Below are positions 1 through 7,865 of a DNA stretch of 20,713 nucleotides, piece after piece. This stretch comes from Pseudomonadota bacterium (lineage in GTDB: Bacteria > Myxococcota > Myxococcia > Myxococcales > Myxococcaceae), in assembly GCA_023424585.1 (NCBI GenBank), contig JAFADT010000549.1, positions 1 through 20,713 on the forward strand, written 5' to 3'. Positions within the stretch are counted from its first letter, which is position 1. Each line of letters begins with the position of its first letter. A program made the translations under genes and the position numbers. The notes under the pieces were generated by a model. That model saw only the letters and a list, made by a program, of their open reading frames with translations, made no database searches and was not told the DNA's origin.

Positions 1-1
1 G

Positions 2-343
2 GCCTGGGCCCTGGGCCGGCTGGGCGCGCGCGTGCCGCTGTATGGCAGCAGCCACAAGGTCGTGGACGTGGAGACGGCGGAGGCGTGGCTGGAGCTGCTC
101 CTGTCGCTGGACCTGCGCAAGGTGGACGGAGCGCCCTTCGCCGCCGCCCAGCTGGCGCGCCTCACCGGCGACCGCACGCGCGATCTGGAGCCAGCGCTGC
201 GCGAGCGCACCGCCGAGGCGCTGGTGGCCGCGAAGGCCGCCGACACCTGGGTGCGGATGGTGCGCGAGGTGGTGGCCCTGGAGGCGGCGGACGAAGCCCG
301 GGCGCTCGGTGACACGCTGCCGGCGGGCCTGCGGCTGTCCTGA
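2..343 (+). CDS. Probable Hsp70-family protein, C-terminal part only (truncated by window edge)
   Basis: The frame is open from the first base to the TGA at 341-343, giving about 113 residues with no convincing internal start, so the gene begins outside the window. The visible part starts AWALGRLGARVPLYG and continues with a helical, Ala/Leu/Arg-rich segment (TGDRTRDLEPALRERTAEAL). From memory this resembles the C-terminal DUF3731-type region that follows the ATPase domain in some bacterial Hsp70-like proteins, where a W-x-x-GRLGARVPLYG signature recurs. The ATPase motifs themselves are not visible, so chaperone activity cannot be checked here. It is followed at once by a GC-rich inverted repeat. 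The reading frame is secure; the family call is moderate. Confidence 0.55.
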   Translation, partial: AWALGRLGARVPLYGSSHKVVDVETAEAWLELLLSLDLRKVDGAPFAAAQLARLTGDRTRDLEPALRERTAEALVAAKAADTWVRMVREVVALEAADEARALGDTLPAGLRLS

Positions 344-425
344 CGGGGAGGCGGGCCGCCCGGGCGGCTCCAGCGCGGCCGGGACGCGAGGCTCGCGCGC
401 CCCCCGGCCGGGCGGAGCCTCCCCG
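344..425. terminator. GC-rich inverted repeats after the first gene, possible terminator
   Basis: Directly after the TGA at 341-343 lies CGGGGAGGC (344-352), matched by GCCTCCCCG (417-425). Between them is a perfect 14-bp palindrome, GCCGCCCGGGCGGC, at 355-368. No T-tract follows, so intrinsic termination is uncertain. The two flanking genes converge here, so the structure could serve both. The rest of the 344-534 gap shows nothing I recognise. Confidence 0.3.
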
Positions 426-534
426 AGGGGAACGACCCTTCTGGGGCGCTTCGAGCAGGGACTCCGGACAGAGCCGTTACATGCGGGGGCGCGAGCGTGC
501 GCGCCCCGCGGGGCGGATCATCCCAGGCGGCGGC

Positions 535-1110
535 TCAGACCGGCACGGTGGCCGTCGCGTCAGCCTCGACGACCGACGTGGGCTCGGCGACCGATGTGGG
601 CTCAACGACCGCTGTCGCCTCGACGACCGACGCGGCATCAACGACCGCTGTCGCCTCGACGACCAGCGAGGCGTCGACGACCGCTGTCGCCTCGACGACC
701 GACGCGGCCCCAACGACCGACGCGGCGTCGACGAGCGTGGGCGCCACGGGCGCGGCGTCGAGCGTCACGTCGGTGACGACCTGGAGCACGGGCTCCGTGG
801 CGGCGACGGCGGGCACCTCGACGGTGGCGGCCTGGGACTCGTCCTTCTTCGGCTTCTTCGTGCCCGCGCCCGAGCGGCAGCCCCGGCACCACGGCTGGTT
901 GCGGATGGCGCCGTCCGCCATCTTCCGCAGCCCGAACTGCGCCAGCGGCTTGAGCGTCTTGCACTTCAGGCACATCAGCGAGATCAGCACCTCGTGGCCG
1001 TCGGCGTCGTAGACGGAGGACTTGCGCCGCTTGCGCGGCTGCCCCGGCTCGCGCGCCTCTTTCTTCTCGGGCGCAACCGGGACCATCATCGGGGTCACTT
1101 TGTAGAGCAT
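535..1110 (-). CDS. Small zinc-ribbon protein with a Val/Ala/Thr-rich repeat tail
   Basis: 191 residues. The frame is open far upstream of the chosen start. ATG at 1110 is preferred because purine-rich sequence (GGAGGG and AGAAGAG) lies just upstream and the zinc-binding module lies close behind. Residues 14-30 are Lys/Arg-rich. A four-cysteine ribbon follows: C47-x2-C50 and C75-x2-C78, with QFGLRKMADG between the pairs. Residues 82-92 are basic. From about residue 120 the protein is a low-complexity tail of VVEATAVVDAAS-like 12-residue units encoded by a 36-bp DNA repeat. The C-x2-C layout resembles small nucleic-acid-binding or HNH-associated ribbons, but I do not recognise a named family and assign no function. 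It sits downstream of, and on the same strand as, the 5'-nucleotidase gene. Confidence 0.75.
   Translation of the reverse strand: MLYKVTPMMVPVAPEKKEAREPGQPRKRRKSSVYDADGHEVLISLMCLKCKTLKPLAQFGLRKMADGAIRNQPWCRGCRSGAGTKKPKKDESQAATVEVPAVAATEPVLQVVTDVTLDAAPVAPTLVDAASVVGAASVVEATAVVDASLVVEATAVVDAASVVEATAVVEPTSVAEPTSVVEADATATVPV
559..740. repeat. 36-bp tandem repeat with an 18-bp substructure, inside the zinc-ribbon gene
   Basis: The 15-mer ACGACCGCTGTCGCC starts at 605, 641 and 677, an exact 36-bp period. Between these copies the related CGACGACCGACGCGGC recurs, giving an 18-bp half-period. Degenerate half-units extend to about 559 and 740. The period is a multiple of three, so copy-number changes would keep the gene in frame. 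There are no unique spacers, so this is not CRISPR. Confidence 0.85.
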
Positions 1111-1204
1111 CTCTTCTGTCCCTCCCACGCACGGGCTCCAACTTGCTCGCGCTGGCTGGAGGGCCGCGCCTGCAAGGGATCTCGCGTGCCCTAGAGTAGG
1201 GAGG

Positions 1205-1328
1205 TTTCCCTCCGTTGGAAACTGATCCCAGGCCGAAAATTCGGCCCTGGGCGCCTTTTGCTGATCTTCCGCTGGGTTGCACCCGCGATCCAGCCCCAGC
1301 GGATCAGCGCGGAGGGAAAATTTCCAAC
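1205..1328. other. Structured intergenic region with several stem-loops
   Basis: This lies in the 1111-1343 gap between the stop of the 5'-nucleotidase and the start of the zinc-ribbon gene, both on the minus strand. Stem A: CCCAGG (1227-1232) plus CCGA pairs with TCGG and CCTGGG (1246-1251) with one bulged base; on the plus strand TTTT follows at 1256-1259. Stem B: GCTGATC (1260-1266) pairs with GATCAGC (1302-1308), continued inward by CGCTGGG against CCCAGCG. Flanking these, GTTGGAAA (1214-1221) is the inverse of TTTCCAAC (1321-1328), and TTTCCCTCC (1205-1213) is the inverse of GGAGGGAAA (1311-1319), so alternative pairings exist. It could be a 5' leader, a terminator cluster or a small RNA; I recognise no known riboswitch. 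Confidence 0.5.
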
Positions 1329-1343
1329 CCCGGGCGCACTTTT

Positions 1344-3140
1344 TCAGTGCCGCGCGCCCACGCAGGGCCTCGCCGCCTTCGCCAGGTGGACGCGCCCGAG
1401 CGCCGGGGGCGTCAGCGCGTTGCCGTGCGCGCGACCGTGGGCGACGAGCACCTCGCGCAGGTCCTTCCCCTGCAACAGGCTGATACGTTCCCGTGGCAGC
1501 GTGGACGTCAGCGGCCCCACCCCGTCGCCGCCGCGCAGGAGGAAGTCCGGCACCGCGACCCGGTACGTCGCCTTCGCATCGAGCGGCTTGCCGCCCGGCA
1601 GCGTCACGCCCCGGAGACGCTCCGGGCCCGGGCACGCGCCCAGCGTCACCTCCACCCCGGACACCGCGAAGACACCCTTGCGGCCGCCGTAGGCCAGCGC
1701 GAGGAAGCGGCGCAGCTCGTCCGCGCCCAGGTCCATCACCGCGAGCGAGTTGTCGAAGGGCAGGATTTCGTAGAGCTTCCCGAAGGTGAGCGGCCCCTGC
1801 GGCAGGTCCGCGCGGATGCCGCCCGCGTTCATCACCGCCACGTCGGCGTGGGCCTCCTCCCGCATCGCGTCCGCGATGAGGTTGCCCAGCGCGCTCTCGC
1901 CCTCGTAGACCTGGGGCATGCGGGCCTGGCTCCGCACGCCCACCGGGCGGCGCTGCTCCTCCTCCACGCGCGCCTCCGCGGGGGCCACCAGCGCCTCCAC
2001 GCGGGCGTCCGGCGTCACCGGCTGGCCCAGGAACGTGGCGGGCACCATCCGCACGTCCTTCGCGTCCCGCAGCTTCAGCGGGTCGCACGTCTTCAGCGTG
2101 GCGTCCACGGCGCCGCACACCGGGATGGCGGCCTGGATGCGCGTGCGCTCGGGCAGCACGCGGTGGGTCGAGGGGTCCACGTAGAGGTCCACCACGCCGA
2201 ACGAGCGCGCCATGCCCGTCGTCTCGATGACCGGCACGTCGCCGAAGAAGTGCCCCATGACCTGGTGCGTGTGGCCCGCCACCACCGCGTCCACCGCGCC
2301 CTCCGGCAGCGCGTCCAGCACCGCGTAGATTTCGCCGTCGTCCTTCACGCACCCGGACGTGTCGCGCGGGTTCGCCAGGTCCGCGCACTTGCCGCCCGCG
2401 TGCGCGACGGCCACCACCACCTCCGCGCCCTGCTCTCGCAGCGACCTCGCGGCCTCCTTCGCGGCGTCGGCCAGGGACTCGAACTTCAGGCTCGCGACGT
2501 TCACGGGGTGGGTCGTCTGCGGCGTCTGGAGCGTGGACAGGCCCAGGAGGCCCACCTTCACGCCCTTCACGGTGACGACCGTGGTGCCGTCATTGCCCAG
2601 CCACGCCGGGTGGCGGCCGTCCTGCTCGCGCACGTTGGCGGACAGGAAGGGGAACTTCGCTTGCGCCACGCGGGCCTTGAGCGCGCCCAGCGGGTCCTCG
2701 TCCGGACGCGTGGCCACGGGCCCCGGGCCCACCGGCCCGTAGTCGAACTCGTGGTTGCCGATGGCGACCGCCGTGTAGCCCAGCAGGTTGTACACGTCGA
2801 CGACGATGGCGCCCTCGACCAGGTTGGACGCCAGCGTCCCCTGGAACAGGTCGCCGCCGTCCAGCAGCAGCACCCCGCCGGGGTTGTCCTCGCGCAGCCG
2901 CGCCACGTAGGACGCGAAGAGGGCCGCGCCCCCCTCCTCCACCTGCTGCCCGTCCGGCAGCGTGGCGCGGTGGGGCATCACCCAGCCGTGGAAGTCGTTG
3001 GTGCCCACCAGCGTGAGCCGCACGGGCTCGGCCGGGGCGGGCGCGGAAGGCGGGGGGGCGTCGGGGGCGGGCGTCGGGGTGCCCTTGCAGGCGCTGGCGA
3101 GCACCGCGAGCGCCAGGGCGGTGGAACGAAAGGTGCGCAT
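1344..3140 (-). CDS. 5'-nucleotidase/UshA-type metallophosphatase lipoprotein
   Basis: 598 residues, close to the usual 550-600 for UshA-type enzymes. A lipoprotein signal ends in LASAC with Cys18 as lipidation site, followed by a Pro/Ala-rich linker to about residue 40. The N-terminal calcineurin-like domain shows all expected metal motifs in order: GTNDFHG (D49, H51), GGDLFQG (D97), GNHEFD (N129-H130), then AHAGG and GHTH. The C-terminal 5'-nucleotidase domain carries NAGGIRADLPQG and a late GGDG loop. The family uses two metal ions to hydrolyse nucleotide phosphate esters outside the cytoplasm, releasing nucleoside and phosphate; exact substrate is not readable. It lies 65 bp downstream of the phytase-like gene on the same strand, probably one transcript for extracellular phosphorus use. 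There is no strong ribosome site before the ATG; the start rests on the lipoprotein signal. The lipid anchor suggests a membrane-bound enzyme. Confidence 0.9.
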   Translation of the reverse strand: MRTFRSTALALAVLASACKGTPTPAPDAPPPSAPAPAEPVRLTLVGTNDFHGWVMPHRATLPDGQQVEEGGAALFASYVARLREDNPGGVLLLDGGDLFQGTLASNLVEGAIVVDVYNLLGYTAVAIGNHEFDYGPVGPGPVATRPDEDPLGALKARVAQAKFPFLSANVREQDGRHPAWLGNDGTTVVTVKGVKVGLLGLSTLQTPQTTHPVNVASLKFESLADAAKEAARSLREQGAEVVVAVAHAGGKCADLANPRDTSGCVKDDGEIYAVLDALPEGAVDAVVAGHTHQVMGHFFGDVPVIETTGMARSFGVVDLYVDPSTHRVLPERTRIQAAIPVCGAVDATLKTCDPLKLRDAKDVRMVPATFLGQPVTPDARVEALVAPAEARVEEEQRRPVGVRSQARMPQVYEGESALGNLIADAMREEAHADVAVMNAGGIRADLPQGPLTFGKLYEILPFDNSLAVMDLGADELRRFLALAYGGRKGVFAVSGVEVTLGACPGPERLRGVTLPGGKPLDAKATYRVAVPDFLLRGGDGVGPLTSTLPRERISLLQGKDLREVLVAHGRAHGNALTPPALGRVHLAKAARPCVGARH

Positions 3141-3205
3141 GTGGCGCGCACTTCATCCCGCCCCCCCGTCGCTTTCAACCCGCTTCGAGCGTCAGCCACC
3201 CCGTC

Positions 3206-4471
3206 TCAGCGCTTGCGCTGGCGGCCCAGGAGCGACAGCGCCAGCAGGCCGAGCGTCGCCATGGCCGGCACCGACGCGCTGGTGCACCCACAGCCGCTGT
3301 CGTCGTCCGTGCTCCCACCCCCGCTCGGGTTGCCGTCGCCTGGCTGGACGATGACGCCGCCACCACCGTCACGGACCGTGCCGCCGTCCTGGGTGCCGGC
3401 ATCCGCCTCCTCCTGCGCGATGAGGAGCGGCGGCGTGAACGCCCGGGCCACGTTGCCCCAGGAGGTGAGCTTCAGGTTGTCGCCCAACGTGCTGCTGCTG
3501 ACGCCGTCATGCGCGACGAAGAGCCCTTCAGGGAAGGCCTTGCCCAGCGCGCCCGAGTACGCCACCAGCCCGCGCGACTGCTCCACCGCGTCCGTGCCGC
3601 CGTCCTGCACCACCTCGAACGCGCCCACCCGGCCCAGCGTGCGCCGGTCGAAGACGACGAAGGTGTTCGCGGCCGGATCCGACGCGATGAGGTAGCCGTC
3701 CACGCCGGAGGCCTCGTACAGCGCGATGCGCCCCACGGACGACAGGCCGCCATCCCCCAGGCCCACCACCTGCGTGCCGGTGATGCCGGCGTCCGCGTTC
3801 ACGTCGTAGCGGTAGAGCCCCTGCCCCTGCTGCGCCACGTAGAGCACGCGGTACGCCGGGTCCACCACCAGGCCCTGCACGGTCCCGGCAGGGATGTCCC
3901 GCACCGGGGTCGCCGTGACGCCGCCGTCGGTGGGCGTCAGCACGAACTGCCGCAAGCCCCCGGCCGCCAGTCCTCCGAAGGCCTGGATGGCCCCGTCCGC
4001 CGCGCGGGCCAGCCGCACCGTCCCGTAGCTCACACCCACGTCCAGCGGGGCCGCCGTGGGCGACAGGCGCACGAGCCCGCCGCCGTCCGCCCCGGGCTCC
4101 ATCACGTAGGGCACGAGCCCCGTGAGCGTGGAGTTGGCGCTGAGCACCAGCGCCGCGGACGCGCCGCCCGCCAGCGGGAAGCCGCCGAGCACGTCCACGC
4201 TCGCGGCGGTGCCCTCGGTGATGCCCTGCAGTTCCCCACCGTCCAGCGCATAGGTGAACAGGCCGTTGTTCAGGTCCGCCGTGATGAGTCGGCTCGCGCC
4301 CGGGTCGACCGGGTTCACCCAGAGGGCCACGTCGTTCACCGTGCCGCCGCCGGAGCGCGCCCCGGGCTGGGTCTGCGAGGTGTAGGGCACCTCGACTGGA
4401 GCGGGGGTCTGCGCGCCCGCCGCCGTGCTCACGAGCACGGCCGTCAACGCTGAGAGGGAGAGGTTGCGCAT
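3206..4471 (-). CDS. Secreted phytase-like beta-propeller with MYXO-CTERM-like sorting tail
   Basis: 421 residues. A Sec signal peptide (cut near AGA-QT, residue 20) is followed by a beta-propeller at about 27-345. Landmarks fit the Bacillus-type 3-phytase fold: VNDVALWVNP (45-54), DLNNGLFTYALDGGELQ (66-82), EGLFVAHDG (315-323) and NLKLTSW (332-338). Several acidic positions that bind calcium and phosphate in characterised enzymes look replaced (Q199, Q214-Q215, G247-R248), so catalysis is uncertain. Residues 355-392 are a Gly/Asp/Ser linker. The end is C394-G-C396, a hydrophobic helix and RQRKR, the layout of the MYXO-CTERM sorting signal processed by myxosortase, implying cell-surface retention. 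AGGAG stands 6 bases before the ATG. It is probably cotranscribed with the 5'-nucleotidase downstream and is divergent from gmd. Confidence 0.8.
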   Translation of the reverse strand: MRNLSLSALTAVLVSTAAGAQTPAPVEVPYTSQTQPGARSGGGTVNDVALWVNPVDPGASRLITADLNNGLFTYALDGGELQGITEGTAASVDVLGGFPLAGGASAALVLSANSTLTGLVPYVMEPGADGGGLVRLSPTAAPLDVGVSYGTVRLARAADGAIQAFGGLAAGGLRQFVLTPTDGGVTATPVRDIPAGTVQGLVVDPAYRVLYVAQQGQGLYRYDVNADAGITGTQVVGLGDGGLSSVGRIALYEASGVDGYLIASDPAANTFVVFDRRTLGRVGAFEVVQDGGTDAVEQSRGLVAYSGALGKAFPEGLFVAHDGVSSSTLGDNLKLTSWGNVARAFTPPLLIAQEEADAGTQDGGTVRDGGGGVIVQPGDGNPSGGGSTDDDSGCGCTSASVPAMATLGLLALSLLGRQRKR

Positions 4472-4535
4472 GGGCGGCTCCTGGGCAGGTCGCTCCCTAC
4501 CTAGGCACGGGCCCGCTTTCGTTCAAGTTCCCTGA

Positions 4536-5582
<1,047 letters not shown>

Positions 5583-5583
5583 G

Positions 5584-6510
5584 ATGCGCGTCCTCGTCAC
5601 GGGAGCGGATGGATTCGTTGGCCGGCATGCGTGCGCTGCCCTCCGGGCGGCCGGCGACGAGGTGGTGGAGGTGCACGGGCCCCGCGGCGAGGGCATCAGC
5701 AGCACCGCCCTGCATTTCGACATCGCCGACGAGGCGAGGGTCAAGGCGGCGGTCGCCGAGGTGAAGCCGGAGGCCGTGCTGCACCTGGCCGGCTTCAGCT
5801 CGGTGGCCAAGAGCCACCAGAACCCCGCGCGCGTCTTCGCGGTGAACACCATGGGCGTGGTGCACCTGCTCACCGCGCTGCGCGAGAGCGCCCCCAGGGC
5901 GCGCGTGCTGCTGGTGGGCTCCGGCGAGGTGTACGGCCCCGTCGCCGAGGGCACCCGCGCGCGGGAGGACCACCCGCACGTGCCGCTCAGCCCCTACGCC
6001 GCGTCGAAGTCCGCGGGGGAGCTGGCCGGCGAGCAGTTCTTCCGCAGCTACGGCATGGAGATCATCCTCGCCCGGCCCTTCAACCACCTGGGCGCAGGGC
6101 AGGACCCCACCTTCGTGGTGCCGTCGTTCGCGGCGCAGATCCGCGCCATCGCGCTGGGCACGGTGGACCCCGTGCTGCGCACCGGCAACCTGGACGCCAT
6201 CCGGGACTTCTCCCACGTGAAGGACGTGGTGGACGCGTACCGGCTGCTGCTCCTCCAGGGCGAGGCGGGCCAGGCCTACAACGTGGGCAGCGGCGAGGGC
6301 CGCACCATCCGCAGCCTGCTGGAGGAGATGCTCCAATTGTCCGGCGTGCAGGCGAGCATCGAGCTGGACCCCGCGCGGCTGCGCCCCTCCGACATCCCCA
6401 GCCTCGTGGCGGACACGACGAAGCTGCGCGCGCTGGGCTGGGCTCCGAAGCTCACCGTCGCGGACGCGCTGCGCGACGTGCTGGGCCCCAGGGTGGGCTC
6501 GCAGCACTGA
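5584..6510 (+). CDS. rmd: GDP-6-deoxy-4-keto-D-mannose reductase (GDP-D-rhamnose synthase)
   Basis: 308 residues, an extended short-chain dehydrogenase. Rossmann motif VTGADGFVG (5-13); HLAG (67-70); active-site region GSGEVYGP (112-119) with catalytic Y138-x3-K142 in SPYAASK. ARPFNHLGAGQ and the later RDFSHVKDVVDAY and GEAGQAYNVGSG closely follow the P. aeruginosa Rmd pattern as I recall it, and unlike fucose synthase (Fcl) there is no sign of an epimerase segment. Expected reaction: NAD(P)H-dependent reduction of the 4-keto group of the Gmd product to give GDP-D-rhamnose. Its start lies 1 bp after the gmd stop, so the two steps are tightly coupled. Other SDR functions such as GDP-6-deoxy-talose synthesis are possible but less likely given the gmd partner. 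Confidence 0.85.
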   Translation: MRVLVTGADGFVGRHACAALRAAGDEVVEVHGPRGEGISSTALHFDIADEARVKAAVAEVKPEAVLHLAGFSSVAKSHQNPARVFAVNTMGVVHLLTALRESAPRARVLLVGSGEVYGPVAEGTRAREDHPHVPLSPYAASKSAGELAGEQFFRSYGMEIILARPFNHLGAGQDPTFVVPSFAAQIRAIALGTVDPVLRTGNLDAIRDFSHVKDVVDAYRLLLLQGEAGQAYNVGSGEGRTIRSLLEEMLQLSGVQASIELDPARLRPSDIPSLVADTTKLRALGWAPKLTVADALRDVLGPRVGSQH

Positions 6511-6515
6511 AGCAC

Positions 6516-6549
6516 CGCTGGCGCGCGCCTTACGCGGGGCGCGCCAGCG
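6516..6549. terminator. Perfect 11-bp inverted repeat between convergent genes, likely two-way terminator
   Basis: CGCTGGCGCGC (6516-6526) and GCGCGCCAGCG (6539-6549) are exact inverse copies around a 12-base loop. It lies 5 bases after the rmd stop and overlaps the last codons of the gene on the other strand. There is no T-tract. The position between two convergent genes makes a bidirectional transcription end the simplest reading. Confidence 0.5.
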
Positions 6550-7309
6550 ACTGCCACGCCTCCAGGCGCCGGTCCAACGCGGTGAGGGCCCACAGGTCCG
6601 CCGCGTTGCCCGGCGTCACGGCGGCCAGGTCCCGCTGGACGTACTCGCGGGCCTGCACCTCGCCCCACTCGGACAGGATGCGCAGGGCCATCAGCGACGG
6701 CTTTCGCGCCACCAGTCGCAAGAGCACGTCCGTCACCCGCGGGCTTCGCTCCGCGTCCGTCAGCCGCTGCACGGCTTCGTGACGGGCCTCCGGCGTGGAG
6801 TCCTCCGACTCCAGGGGCGCGGCCAGCTCCGCGAAGCGCGCCTCGTCCAGGAGCGCCGCGGGGCGCCGGCTCTCCCAGTGCTCCACGGTGATGGTGGTGC
6901 GGCCCCGGGCCACGCACTCGCGGCGGATGCCGTCGTTCTTGAGCACGTCCAGCACCCGCTCCGGCGCGGGCGTGCCCCCCTCCACCGTGCGCAGCGCGCG
7001 CTGGGCCAGCATGGGGGACTGCCCCAGCAGGTGCGTGCGCAGCACCGTGGCCTCCACGTTCCGCTCCCCGCCCGCCGGCACCCGGTCCCACTTGAGGAAC
7101 ACCTCCGCCAGGCCGCGCTCGCGCACGTACCAGCGGTACTCCAGCCACACCGCCCCGCCCCGCTCCGCGAAGCGCGGATCCGAGGGCTCGTGCAGGCGCG
7201 GCGCGCCCTCCCGCGTGCCGGTGAAAGAGCGGTCCAACAGCTTCTGGGCTTCGTGAAGTCGCATGGGGAGCGGGCGGGCATTGTAGGCCCCCGCGTCAGG
7301 TTCCTCCAT
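6530..7309 (-). CDS. Conserved-looking hypothetical protein, alpha-helical C-terminus
   Basis: 259 residues from ATG 7309; a GTG at 7312 and an ATG at 7264 (MRLHEAQ) are alternative starts, and none has a clear ribosome site. There is no signal peptide or membrane segment, so it is probably cytoplasmic. The N-terminal half is mixed and Arg-rich, with a WLEYRWYVRERGLAEVFLKWD stretch that looks like beta-strand. The C-terminal third (about 170-259) is helical with Leu/Ala/Glu periodicity (VLLRLVARKPSLMALRILSEWG), reminiscent of HEAT-type repeats but too short to call. I do not recognise the family. It converges with rmd and diverges from the NADAR gene across a 49-bp gap that contains an inverted repeat. 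Confidence 0.7.
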   Translation of the reverse strand: MEEPDAGAYNARPLPMRLHEAQKLLDRSFTGTREGAPRLHEPSDPRFAERGGAVWLEYRWYVRERGLAEVFLKWDRVPAGGERNVEATVLRTHLLGQSPMLAQRALRTVEGGTPAPERVLDVLKNDGIRRECVARGRTTITVEHWESRRPAALLDEARFAELAAPLESEDSTPEARHEAVQRLTDAERSPRVTDVLLRLVARKPSLMALRILSEWGEVQAREYVQRDLAAVTPGNAADLWALTALDRRLEAWQSLARPA

Positions 7310-7318
7310 CACCGCACG

Positions 7319-7339
7319 TTCGTGTCATGATCACACGAA
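7319..7339. promoter_or_regulatory. Operator-like inverted repeat between divergent genes
   Basis: TTCGTGT (7319-7325) and ACACGAA (7333-7339) are perfect inverse copies separated by 7 bases. They fill the middle of the short gap between the hypothetical gene (start 7309) and the NADAR gene (start 7359), where both promoters must lie. The half-site CGTGT/ACACG recurs at 9574-9588. Confidence 0.4.
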
Positions 7340-7358
7340 GCATCCGAGGAGGCAGGCG

Positions 7359-7865
7359 ATGGGCACGACGGCGACGCAGCGGTTCACGTTCTTCTGGCGG
7401 GAGGACTCCGTCTTCTCGCAGTGGCACCCGTGCGTGTTCGTGGTGGAGGGCGTGCGCTACAGCTGCGCGGAGCAGTACATGATGGCGGGCAAGGCGCGCC
7501 TCTTCGGGGACACGCGCGTGCTGGAGCAACTGCTGCGCGCCGCCACGCCCAAGCAGCACAAGGCGCTGGGCCGCAAGGTGACCCCGTTCGACGCGGCCCT
7601 CTGGGAGCGCGAGCGAGAGCGCATCGTCTACGAGGGCAACCACGCGAAGTTCACCCAGCACCCGCACCTGTTGAAGGCGCTGCTCGCCACCCGGGGGACG
7701 GAGCTGGTGGAGGCCAGCCCCCTGGACCGCATCTGGGGCGTGGGGCTGTCCGCGGAGGACCCGCGCATCCAGGACCCCGCCACGTGGCGGGGGCTGAACC
7801 TGCTAGGCCAGGTGCTGACGCGCCTGCGCGAGGACCTGCTCGCGCAGGGGCACGCGCCGCCCTAG
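7359..7865 (+). CDS. NADAR/YbiA-family N-glycosidase-like protein
   Basis: 168 residues, normal length for the family (formerly DUF1768). Visible signatures: FFWREDSVFSQW near the N-terminus, CAEQYMMAGKARLF (36-49, E38), YEGNHAKF (91-98), EASPLDRIWGVGL (118-130, W126-G127) and WRGLNLLG (143-150, N147). Family members include E. coli YbiA, reported to cleave the N-glycosidic bond of early riboflavin-pathway intermediates, and NADAR enzymes that remove ADP-ribose from guanine in DNA. The sequence alone does not choose between these. The GAGGAGGC ribosome site just upstream supports ATG 7359. There is no DarT-like toxin or rib gene beside it, so context gives no role. Its stop codon overlaps the stop of the convergent lipoprotein gene. 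Confidence 0.88.
   Translation: MGTTATQRFTFFWREDSVFSQWHPCVFVVEGVRYSCAEQYMMAGKARLFGDTRVLEQLLRAATPKQHKALGRKVTPFDAALWERERERIVYEGNHAKFTQHPHLLKALLATRGTELVEASPLDRIWGVGLSAEDPRIQDPATWRGLNLLGQVLTRLREDLLAQGHAPP

Noticed and set aside
605..712. CRISPR-like regular repeats of 36 bp
   Set aside because: The copies abut without unique spacers, lie inside a gene in frame, and show an 18-bp internal period; no cas gene is present.
535..2388. A 617-codon minus-strand open frame that would fuse the zinc-ribbon protein to an upstream extension
   Set aside because: The upstream part is an out-of-frame shadow of the 5'-nucleotidase gene and is Gly/Arg/Ala-biased; the ribosome site at 1110 marks the true start.
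1215..3695. An 826-codon plus-strand open frame
   Set aside because: It is antisense to the 5'-nucleotidase, which has all catalytic motifs; the product is His/Arg-rich, the typical shadow of GC-rich coding DNA.
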